This document shows positions 55,801-64,000 of a DNA stretch of 64,000 nucleotides, one piece after another. The notes below the pieces were generated by a model. It saw only the letters and a program-made list of their open reading frames with translations, searched no databases and was not told the origin of the DNA. The position numbers and the translations under genes were made by a program. Position 1 is the stretch's first letter. Every line of letters begins with the position of its first letter. Origin of the DNA: Edaphochlamys debaryana (Eukaryota > Chlorophyta > Chlorophyceae > Chlamydomonadales); contig JAEHOE010000153.1 of the NCBI GenBank assembly GCA_016858145.1, positions 229,771-293,770 of the forward strand, given 5' to 3'.

Positions 55801-56865
55801 GCGGGGGGAAGAGGGGCGGGGGGGGGAGAGGGGCGGGGGGGAGAGGGGCGGGGGGGAGAGGGGCGGGGGGGGAGAGGGGCGGGGGGGGAGAGGGGCGGGG
55901 GGGAGAGGGGCGGGGGGGAGAGGGGCGGGGGGGAGAGGGGCGGGGGGGAGAGGGGCGGGGGGGAGAGGGGCGGGGGGGAGAGGGGCGGGGGGGAGAGGGG
56001 CGGGGGGGAGAGGGGCGGGGGGGAGAGGGGCCTGCGCCCTTAGGGCGAACATGGTCCACGCGGATATGCCTTGGGCATGGCCGGGGAGGGTCTGGAAACC
56101 AGCCAACCAGGGCTGTGCCCCGCATTGATCCTGGTGTCTACGGACCCGCCCTTCTGCATTCCGCAACCTCTCCTACCCTGCTTGCCTGGCCGCCTGCACC
56201 GCACAGCTACCCGAGTTCCGCGCTACCGTGGACGTGGCTGAGGCAGCGATCCGCGCCTTCATCGCCGCCCACCTGCCCCGGGTGGCCGTACACGACCTGC
56301 GGTCGCTGGCCACGGCGGCGCTGGATCAGGGCATGTGGGTCGGGAGCGGGGCGGGATGTGGGTCGGGGGAGGTGCGGATGTGGGTGGATTTCGGAAGGAT
56401 TGGAAAGCAAAGGGAGAGAGGGAGCGGCAATGAGCGAGGGGGCGGATGTGGGTCGGGGGGGAGGTGAAGGGCGGGGCTGTGGCCCGTCGTGGCCGTGTGG
56501 TGTGAAGTGCATTTGGTGCAGTGAGGGGGGGGGAGTGTGAGGGGCCGGGCCCGCTGCCCCAAGTCTAAAGCTTTCCGCCCGTTCACCGCCCGCCCCCCGC
56601 AGGCTCATCACGTGGAGCGCCCGCACCGTGCACTTCCGCCAGTGGGTGTACGGTAAGTGCCGTACGGCGGGATCCACCCCTGCCCCTGCATCCGGATGCC
56701 TGAGCTGGCGTGGGGCAACCGCCCTTTCCCCTCCTTGCTGCGGTGCGGTACGCTGACGACCAGCCAGCCCACGACCCTGTCCCCGCTTCCCCATCCTTCG
56801 TGGTCCCGGCCCAAACCCCCACAGAGCAATTCAACGACCTGCTGCTCAACGTGATCTGCGACTGA
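52883..56865 (+). CDS. PC-esterase/TBL-like SGNH protein, type II membrane
   Basis: Eleven exons: 52883-53222, 53542-53597, 53913-54039, 54420-54484, 54678-54815, 55027-55134, 55303-55455, 55664-55741, 56207-56334, 56603-56652, 56825-56865; 427 residues. A basic N-terminus is followed by one membrane anchor (LLLALACTVAVVVAIITFF), which suggests a Golgi type II protein. The luminal part has FEPDGCALRRL, then FIGDSVTRYQFLTLVHFL (Ser near residue 177), the block I GDS of the PMR5/TBL/CAS1-like PC-esterase group (PF13839), whose members add or remove acetyl groups on glycans. The C-terminal block keeps His408 (TVHFRQWVYEQFNDLLLNVIC) but has Arg where the DxxH Asp is expected. Exons 2 and 6 are drawn with GC donors; using GT donors at 53628 and 55204 instead adds 10 and 23 residues without breaking frame. 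Glycan substrate is unknown. Confidence 0.72.
55790..56032. repeat. 15-bp G-rich minisatellite in PC-esterase intron 8
   Basis: About sixteen copies of GAGAGGGGCGGGGGG, nearly unchanged in the later part. It makes up half of intron 8 (55742-56206) and could fold into G-quadruplexes on the coding strand. Confidence 0.92.
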
Positions 56866-57654
56866 GGCGTGAGGCGGCCCTGGTATTTGAGCTGGGTTGT
56901 CAGGGCTTTATTTGGGATTGTGGTTGAGGTGCGGAAGGGCCACTCAGGTCGCGCTGAAGGCGTTGGGGCAGGTGTGAGCTCGGACCTCGGGGGCAGGGGG
57001 ATCACAGTGCGGGAAACGGGCGGTGAAGGGATGTTGTGGTCGAGTGGGAAAGTGTTGGTGGAATCCTGGACGTCGCTGGACCCGGCGGATGGTGAGTTGC
57101 GTTGCCTGCTGGGGATGGCAGCGCGTAGGGTGGCTTCGCGGGCCCTGGCCGAGCTTATGGACAACATGGAGCAATGGCCATGCTGCGGCATGCCAGAGAG
57201 CAGAGAGGGTAGCGGGGCTCGAGTCTTGCATGATGTTGGTGTTGGGGCAGGCAGTCGGTGTGGGCAAGGCTCGCATGACTGGTAGACTGGGGCTTGGGAA
57301 CGCCTGTCGCGGAGCAGAGCTGCTGAGGCTTTGCAGGCTGGCGGTTCGGTGCTTCGGTGTCGGGGGCTCGGGGCGGTATTTGCGGACATGGCGGTAACTT
57401 GGACCAGTTGACCGTGGCAGGACTGCATTGGTACTTGCTGGGAAGAGAATGCATCAAAGCAACTTTGTGCGACGGACAATAGGCCACGGGGGTGGGCGGG
57501 TAAACCGTGGTGTGTTTTGCGGCAACTGCAACAACCGCTCTCCTGGCATATTTGCCTGGCCTGTCAACCATTGCATAATAGGCTAGCTCGTGTGATCACC
57601 CGCAACCCCTAGGCTAGGACGAATCGGCTCGAGTCGCTCTCCGCTCAAACGACG
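56866..57654. other. PC-esterase 3'UTR and cyclophilin promoter region
   Basis: No TGTAA and no further coding exon are seen on either strand. Confidence 0.4.
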
Positions 57655-60119
57655 ATGCTGACCCAATCTTCCTCCGCGCGCTCCGCGGCCTGCCGCAAGG
57701 CTGCGAGCCATGCCAGGTCCATGCCGGCGCTGGCACGCCCGGTCATGAGCCGCATGGGTCGCCGATCGAGCGTCGCCGTTTCCGCTGAGAAGGCCGGTTC
57801 CGGCTCGACCCCGATCGAGCGCCGTGTGGCTCTGGCGGGCCTGGGAGCAGCGGCTCTGAGCCTCACGCTGCCTACTGGGTGAGTCGGCTGGGCGTCGCGT
57901 GTGGGCACCTGTGGCCATGGCATCCTGCAGCGACATTTCTGCACCGGGCACCAGTGTCCCTTGTGCCAATGCGTGTCCCACATTTGATCTGCAGTGCGCG
58001 CGCTGAGGGCGAGCCCCAGGTCACGCAGAAGGTGGGGCTGCCTTCCGGCGCTCGGCGGTCCACACGCACTCGCCAGCCATACACTCCCCGCACAGCCCTC
58101 AACACGCCCAGGCCGACACCCCACCCCCCCAACTCCCCAACCATAACGTCCCATACAATTGCTTAGCTTTCGCCTCACGTCAATAGCACGCGCGCAGCAG
58201 ACCGCCCGTAAGACCCCCGGGGCAACACCTCCCCTGCTCCCCACCCAGAACCTGCTATACAACTGTTTCGCTCTATAGCTCGGCTAGCTCCTCAGCTCAC
58301 GTCGGACTCATCCCCCTCCCTTCCCGGCAGGTGTTCTTCGATGTGTCCCTGGGCGGCAACCCCGTGGGCCGCATCGTGCTGGGCCTGTACGGCGAGGTGG
58401 TGCCCAAGACCGTGGAGAACTTCGTGACGCTGGGTGGGCCTGGCTAGGGCCTGGCTTTGGGCCCGAGTAAAGTGGCCGGTGCAGCGCCGCCCTGCCCGCT
58501 GGAGTCAGTCCAGCAGCAGGAGTGCTCACACCTGTCCTGGCTCGCCCGTGCCCCTCTCCCTCTTGCACCTCTCCCCTCCCCCCAGCCACCGGCGAGAAGG
58601 GCTTTGGCTACAAGGGCTGCACCTTCCACCGCGTCATCAAGAACTTCGTGCTGCAGGTGGGTGGGGGGCACGTAGGGGGGAGGGGGGCCGGAGGTCGAGG
58701 AGGAGGGGACCCGCTCGCGGCCCACGCTTATGCTGCGGCCACTGCGGAGGTGGGAGCGACCTGCAACCCAAACCCCAACTGTTGAGAATCGCCGTTACAC
58801 CCTCCGACCGCCCCCCTCGGCTTACCCTTTCATCCCCCAGGGCGGTGACTTCGAGCGCGGCAACGGCACTGGCGGCTACAGCATCTACGGCAGGTGCGGC
58901 AACATCTGCCGTACTGTGCCGTATCCCATATGCCGATTGTTGGCTATGTCACTGCTTTGCCCTCAGCTGCGCGCCTGAGCCACAGCCCGATGTGCTTCGC
59001 CCGCCTCCGTCCCGCTCTCCCGCTCACCGCAAAAACCTTAGTACTGTATTGGTGTGCGCTCATGCACACCGCGCCCGTGCCCCGCGTCGCGTCCAGTGCC
59101 CACCGCCCTGACTCTTTTGCATCCACCGCTGCCGCTGCCCCCGGTCCCCCCCCCCCAAGGCGCTTCCCCGATGAGAACTTCTCCATCCCCCACGCCCCCG
59201 GGGTGCTGTCCATGGCCAACGCGGGGCCCAACACCAACGGCTCCCAGTTCTTCATCACCACCGCGTGAGGGGGGGAGGGGGAGGGGGAGGGGGAGGGGGA
59301 GGGGGAGGGGGAGGGGGAGGGGGAGGGGGAGGGGGAGGGGGAGGGGGAGGGGGAGGGGGAGGGGGACGGGGAGGGGGGACACGACCACCGCGTGAGGGGG
59401 TGGGGTGGGGATGGGGTGGGAAGGCAGTCCTGAGGTGTGCCCTGAGGTAAATCCCGTGATGATGCGGTGCACGTGCAGTCCCCCGCCGTCCGCCCCCCTT
59501 GACGCTGTGCCCTTCTCCCCTCGCCGCCCTCCCCCCCACCCTCAGCGACACCCCCTGGCTGAACGGCCGCCACGGTAAGGCCGGGTGTGGGTTCGCGGCT
59601 CGGGTTGCAGCCAAGCGCCTCCTTCCCACCGCTCCATCACCCGGGACACATGTCTTTGCCTTTGCCCTGGGATGATGGCACTGCTCGGCCCCCCCTTTCG
59701 CCTGCCCTGCCTCACCTCTGGCCTCCCCCCCTTTTCCTCCTCCGCCCCGCCCCTTCCCCCCCTCCCCCCAGTGGTGTTCGGCCGGGTGCTGGAGGGCATG
59801 GACGTGGTGCGGGCGCTGGAGGACACCCCCGTGGACCGGTCGGCAAGGTGAGGGCTGTGTGTGCGCGTGCGGGGGGGAGGACGGTACAGGGGTGGTGGGA
59901 GTTTGGGAGGCTGAGTGGACTGGTCTGCAAGGTGCGCGTCGGGTGGGGGGAGGGTAGAGGCAGTAGCGGGCGCGGCCCGCGGACTTGGGGCCCCCGCCCA
60001 CCCGTCTAACCCGCGCCGGTCCTTCCCCAACCCACCTCTCCCCATCCCTCCCTGATTCAAACTCGCGCAGGCCGCTTTCCAAGATGGTGATCGACAACTG
60101 CGGCGTCCTGGGCGCCTGA
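57655..60119 (+). CDS. Thylakoid-lumen cyclophilin (peptidyl-prolyl cis-trans isomerase)
   Basis: Nine exons: 57655-57878, 57995-58031, 58331-58433, 58586-58656, 58841-58893, 59160-59264, 59546-59574, 59772-59847, 60071-60119; 248 residues. The bipartite leader has a Ser/Ala/Arg-rich chloroplast transit peptide, then [19 protein letters not shown] with a twin Arg and ARA before the likely cleavage site, pointing to import into the thylakoid lumen by the Tat route. The cyclophilin domain fills the rest: [49 protein letters not shown]. The residues corresponding to Arg55, Phe60, Gln63, Phe113, Trp121 and His126 of human CypA are all present, so isomerase activity is expected. It resembles the CYP20-2/TLP20 type; the exact ortholog is not certain. 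Intron 5 ends in AAG rather than CAG. Confidence 0.9.
59268..59372. repeat. (GGGGGA)n repeat at the 5' splice site of cyclophilin intron 6
   Basis: About seventeen GGGGGA units start directly at the donor GTGAGG (59265) and run for roughly 100 bases. Confidence 0.95.
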
Positions 60120-61100
60120 GCGAGCGGAGCCGACCATGCGGATGCCCAGTCTTTGTGAGGAGCAGCCGTGACAGGCCCAGGCCAGGGAGTGGCGTGGTCG
60201 GCAGCGCCGGCTGCAGGGCTGGCCGGGGGCACGGGAACTGGGTGGAGGCGCTGGGGCGATGGAGGGGGGTGGAGACAGGGCTGTTCAGGGGTCCGCAGGG
60301 TGGCCGGCGGGGCCTGAGGGCCCCGGGTGAGGCGCATGGGATGCGGCTGTTGGTTGCGTGGCATGCTGAAGAGGGCAAGGGCCGGGTCAGGGTGGGCAGG
60401 CAGGGGCCCTTGGCAGGTAGCAATGGACAAGCGAATGAGATGTTGCGGGGAGGTACCGGGATCGGAACGGGTTGGCGCCAAGGGCATTCCCTGTTGTTGG
60501 TATGCAGGAGGCAGGCGCATAGCCGTACAGGGCGCAGGAGTGCTGCGGCTGTGCTCGGACTCGGACCAAGGGCTGCCGCGGCACTGCACAGTGCAAGATG
60601 GCAAGCTGTGACGAGGCATGTGAAGTGGCTGGCCCCATAGGAGCACGGGCGGGTTTGTTTTCAGCGGCCGAGGGCGTCGGGGAGAGGTGTCCCAGCTTTG
60701 GAGGGCCTCTGTGCAGCGGCGCAGCGGGAAGGGGAAAGGGCTCGGTCAGGATTAGGCGCGGGTGGAGGGACTACGGGGGCTCCGGAGCCTGAGCGGGGGC
60801 CCGAGGGGGGGAGGCCAGGAAGACGCCAGCATGAGAGTGGAGAGCATCCGTGGGCAGGCTTAGGGGAAAGGGTGCCGGGGTGGAGGACGCCGCGGGGGCT
60901 TGGGACGCTTGGCGTGTGCTGTGGCGCGGGATCGGGCACGCGAAAGGTCTATCCCGCGTTCGCTGTGCACACAAGTATTTCCATCCCTTCCCGCTCACGT
61001 ATCTAGGAACGGTTTCCACAACACCAGTCCACTTAGTCGTGACTGCTAGGTGAACGCGCATCTCGTGAAGCCCTCTCATTGAAGACCTTTCGCGGCCATT
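60120..61100. other. Cyclophilin 3'UTR and UMP1 promoter region
   Basis: No TGTAA, no coding exon with family resemblance and no RNA gene are seen on either strand. Confidence 0.4.
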
Positions 61101-61511
61101 ATGGAGCCCGCTCTGCCCTTCCAGTCCAAGGCTCACGATGCGCTTCGCCAGGGACTTGCTTCGCTAAAGGAGGACGTTGGGTTGAAGCACCCGGTCGAGG
61201 CGATCCAGCTGCAGAAGGGCAACCCGCAGCAGCAGCAGATGCTTCGCGACCTCTACGGGATAGCTGCACCAGCGAAGGCTCAGATTGAGGAGCAAATCCT
61301 CAAGAAGTTCACGAGGCTGCCCGGAGCCGGGCCATCCTCGCTGCTGGGCCTGGAGTCCCTGAGCGGCGAGCTGGACGAGTTCCGCTACGAGTCATACCTG
61401 GGCATGCCGGACATGGCGACGCTACCGCCCGTGGACATGCACATCCAGATGGAGGCGAAGCTGGGCCTCTTCGGGGCCAAGCACGACGCCATGACCCGGG
61501 GGATGATTTGA
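61101..61511 (+). CDS. UMP1: Proteasome maturation factor UMP1/POMP, intronless
   Basis: 136 residues in one exon. UMP1 is the chaperone that joins half-proteasomes, helps beta-subunit processing and is then degraded as the first substrate of the new 20S particle. Family marks: DALRQGLASLKEDVGLKHP near the N-terminus, DLYGIAAPAKAQIEEQILKK in the middle, and the best-conserved C-terminal block PSSLLGLESLSGELDEFRYE followed by VDMHIQMEAKLGL. Length fits the family (about 140). The start is the first ATG and gives the short N-terminus expected. Unlike every other complete gene here it has no intron. Confidence 0.93.
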   Translation: MEPALPFQSKAHDALRQGLASLKEDVGLKHPVEAIQLQKGNPQQQQMLRDLYGIAAPAKAQIEEQILKKFTRLPGAGPSSLLGLESLSGELDEFRYESYLGMPDMATLPPVDMHIQMEAKLGLFGAKHDAMTRGMI

Positions 61512-62636
61512 GGCTAGCGCCGTCAGGGTCGGGACAGCGAATGCGCTTGATGGGGATGGGGTTGAGGGGGGGAAGGCCAGGGGAGTGGGCCAGGATCTGG
61601 CGCGCAAGGGCTTGGGCATGGCCAGGTCGGGCCTGCTGGCGGCGCGCATAGTGTTGTCCTGAGGGGTTGTGAATGGTGGGCACAGGAGGGGTGCGCAGAC
61701 GAACTCGTGCACGCCTCTGCGGCATGGTTTTGGGGGCTGCTGGGCCAGACGGTTACAGGGAACTGCTCGGCGCCTGGCCGATGCTTCGGCCGGAGGGCCA
61801 GACGACAGCATGCGAGGGCACGCCTACATGGGTTGTGGTGCCCCAGGCAGTGGGCGGAGGTGATGGTGGGATGAAAGCCTCACGGCATAAGGGTTGTAAG
61901 GCGGTCTGGTACTTGGCTGGCCCCCCCTGGCACTCGGCCCTGGTCTGGTGTTCGCCCACAGCGTGAAGCAGCTCGTGCTTTCGGCAGTGCTTGGGCGGAC
62001 GGCAGCGGGATATGTGAGCACCGTGGGGAGCAGTGGCGGGCCTCCTGTGACGTGGGTGCAGGCCGGCCCCGCAGCGCCTAGCCACCTCTGCGGGCGCCCT
62101 CTCCTCAAGCTGCCTCCAGGGTCCCATGAGCGCCAGCCGACCCTCAGTAGCAGCGTCGATCCTGAGCCGCACGTAAGGCCACCAGGCTGCGGTGGGCGCC
62201 AAGCAAGGTGCCGCTGGATGCCGCCCGAGGCGACACGGCCGAGGGCGCGGGGGCGAAGAGCGGGTTCGCCGGGCGCGAACAGCACGGGCGTAATCGGATG
62301 CAGCGCATCCTCTAGTCGCACAGCCGTCCTCGCTAGACTACGTAGCACTCCACGACCACTGTAGCTAGTTCAGCGCTGTGTGCGAACCTTCCGCGCCCTT
62401 TCGAGACCGCATGCAGCATACTATCTAGTGTCGCAGCAGCTAGGAGTCGCAAGCCTCCATCGCGATGTCGACAATCTGGACGACGCTTGGAGGCGCGCTG
62501 CAGCCCGTTCTCGGGCTCGCAGAAAGGCGAGGACGCAGATTGCGAAGTCCCCTGCCGTCCCGTCCGACGCGCAACGGACACCCTGCAGGAGCCGTTTTGC
62601 TATGCTCCGTGCCGTAACAAGCGTCTGTCCGCTCCA
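61512..62636. other. UMP1 3'UTR and upstream region of the ALDH-like gene
   Basis: The poly(A) signal is at 61895-61899. The beginning of the ALDH-like gene must lie in the later part. ATGs at 62465 and 62601 are both out of frame with its first clear exon. Confidence 0.4.
61895..61899 (+). terminator. Poly(A) signal TGTAA of UMP1
   Basis: TGTAA 384 bases after the UMP1 stop codon. Confidence 0.5.
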
Positions 62637-64000
62637 CCCGGCCCCAGCAGAATCGTGCCGAAGGGTCCGCCCCGGCCGGTGCAGTTGCCCGCGCGCGTCC
62701 GCGCCCAACCCCCCACCCCGCCCGACCGGGTCAACGCCATCGTTGACCAGCTGTACGGCAAGAAGGCCGACTGGGCGCGGCTGTCGTGCTCCGGGCGGGC
62801 CAAGCTGTTGCGCAAGTGCATGGACTGCCTGCTGCAGGTGGGGAGTGGGGACCCGGTGACGGAAGGGGGAAGGGGGAAAGGGGCCAAGGCAGACCGACCC
62901 AAAGAATGACCCAACGGCCGCAAGGGAGCGTGGGCGGTCCGGCTCTGGGAGGGGTGGAAGCCGAGGTTCGCAGGATGCAGGGCCAGCTCCGGGCTCTGGG
63001 GGCCAGTTGCGCCCTGCAGCGCGTCGTGCGACCCACCGCAGCGCCAACGTGCTTGCGTTCCCCTATCCATGCCCTGGGGTCCCCGCCCCCCGTCACCCCT
63101 CCCCCCCCCCCCCGTCACCCCTCCCCCCCCCCCAGGTCGAGGAGGAGCTGGCCTCCGCCTCCGCCGAGGCCAAGGGCTCCTACGGCTCGGGCATCGGGGA
63201 GGAGCGGTGGGGGGGGGGCCGGTGGGAGGGGGCGGGGCAGGAGGCGGTGGTGGTTGCGTTGGTGCCGCCTGTGACGCTTGCCACCAGTTTCCGTCGCTCG
63301 AGTCCCACCTCCAAGGCTTCCCTGGCGCTGGCGCGATCCCGCTCAACACTACCTCCCTCCCCCTCCCCTCCCCCCCCCTCACTCCCCCTCCCCCCTCCCC
63401 CCCAGCACCGCGCTGCTGCCCATCATGTTTGCGCTGGGCGAGTACTGCGGAGCGCTGGCGGCGGGGGGCAGCCCGCGGCCGCTGGGGGTGCGGCAGCGGC
63501 CGGACGGACAGCTGGTGGCCACGGTAAGGGGAGGGAGGGGTGGGAGGGGAGGGTAGTTCTTCGAGCGGGAAACGATGAGGCGGCGGCCGGCGGGTGGAAG
63601 GGAGGGGGGCAAGCTGTCCTTGAAAGCCAGCCTGTCTGCCCCCGGGTTCAGGGGTCCTCGCCGTCTGCCCCAACCGACCTACCTTCCCCCCCTCTCCTCC
63701 CCACCATCCCCCAGGTGCTGCCCATCGGCCCCGTGGGTCTGCTACTGCCCAACTTCCGGGGCGAGGTGGGGCGGGGGGTGGGGCCTCGGGGGGGAGGCCC
63801 CGGGGGGGTGGGGGTCGAGGGTTGTATTGCTCCGTCGATCTAGGGCAAGCCTCGCCCACGCCCTTCGTTTCCCACTTGACGCTGACTACCATTTGCTCCG
63901 CCGGCCTCCCCCACTCGCGCCCGGCCCTCCCCCCCCCCGCGGCCTCCAGGTGTGGATCGAGCCCGGCAAGGCCGCCAGCCAGGGCGCCTACTACCGGCGG
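62637..64000 (+). CDS. Aldehyde-dehydrogenase-like protein, N-terminal part (runs off window; 5' end unresolved)
   Basis: Exons about 62637-62837 (5' limit unknown), 63136-63206, 63406-63523, 63715-63765 and 63950 to the window end; frame is kept throughout. Readable segments are VNAIVDQLYGKKADWARL, AKLLRKCMDCLLQ, EEELASASAEAKGSYGSGIGEE, LLPIMFALGEYC, VRQRPDGQLVATVLPIGPVG, LLLPNFRGEVW and IEPGKAASQGAYYRR. From memory of the family, these resemble the start of a divergent ALDH-superfamily group in algae and bacteria, in which an RG(E)xW..PG..xxQGAxYR stretch precedes the NAD-binding fold. The catalytic Cys and Glu would lie beyond the window, so the call is tentative. In the readable frame the upstream sequence lacks an ATG, so an upstream intron is likely; a leader-like MLRAVTSVCPLH at 62601 is in another frame. 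Confidence 0.5.

Noticed and set aside
59255..60646. 463-codon minus-strand open frame
   Set aside because: It is made of poly-Pro from the G5A repeat and the complement of cyclophilin exons and introns.

Overview
This window is nuclear DNA from a green alga of the volvocine/Chlamydomonas type. It is very GC-rich. Its genes are broken into many short exons by pyrimidine-rich GT-AG introns with donors such as GTGAGT, GTGCGT and GTGGGG. Coding sequence carries Ala/Gly/Gln homopolymer runs, and several genes are followed by the volvocine poly(A) signal TGTAA. There is no prokaryotic organisation. The species cannot be named from the sequence alone.

Layout, left to right. (1) 1-2282 (+): 3' part of a BAHD-type acyltransferase. 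(2) 3532-7089 (+): a protein kinase with a long low-complexity tail. (3) 9363-11859 (-): an organelle-targeted HAD phosphatase of the HDHD2/LHPP type. (4) 12891-16835 (+): a leucine-rich-repeat protein. (5) 18736-23939 (+): tepsin/MTV1, the AP-4 accessory protein. (6) 24684-37336 (+): xanthine dehydrogenase in 37 exons. (7) 39507-43054 (-): a second, near-identical kinase, the mirror image of gene 2. (8) 44412-46795 (-) and (9) 47287-50254 (+): two divergent genes for unrecognised secreted proteins of almost equal length. (10) about 51205-52489 (+): a second LRR protein whose 5' end is not resolved. (11) 52883-56865 (+): a membrane-anchored PC-esterase/TBL-like protein. (12) 57655-60119 (+): a thylakoid-lumen cyclophilin with a twin-arginine signal. 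(13) 61101-61511 (+): intronless proteasome assembly factor UMP1. (14) about 62637 to the window end (+): the 5' part of an aldehyde-dehydrogenase-like protein. Exon models were built by hand: junctions were chosen so that frame is kept across every splice and the protein matches its family.

The main structural feature is an inverted segmental duplication of about 4 kb. It carries the whole kinase gene, introns and promoter. The arms lie at about 2990-7054 and 39528-43475, facing each other across 32 kb that holds the HAD, LRR, tepsin and XDH genes. Similarity is uneven along the arms, which suggests later gene conversion. The outer kinase ends diverge inside the last codons, and the TATA element is intact in only one copy.

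The genes do not form one pathway. Shared themes are membrane traffic (tepsin, PC-esterase, the two secreted proteins), organelle-targeted enzymes (HAD phosphatase, cyclophilin) and housekeeping (XDH, UMP1). The most unusual content is the kinase duplication, a cluster of introns that appear to use GC-AG splice sites, and the divergent pair of secreted hydrophobic proteins.
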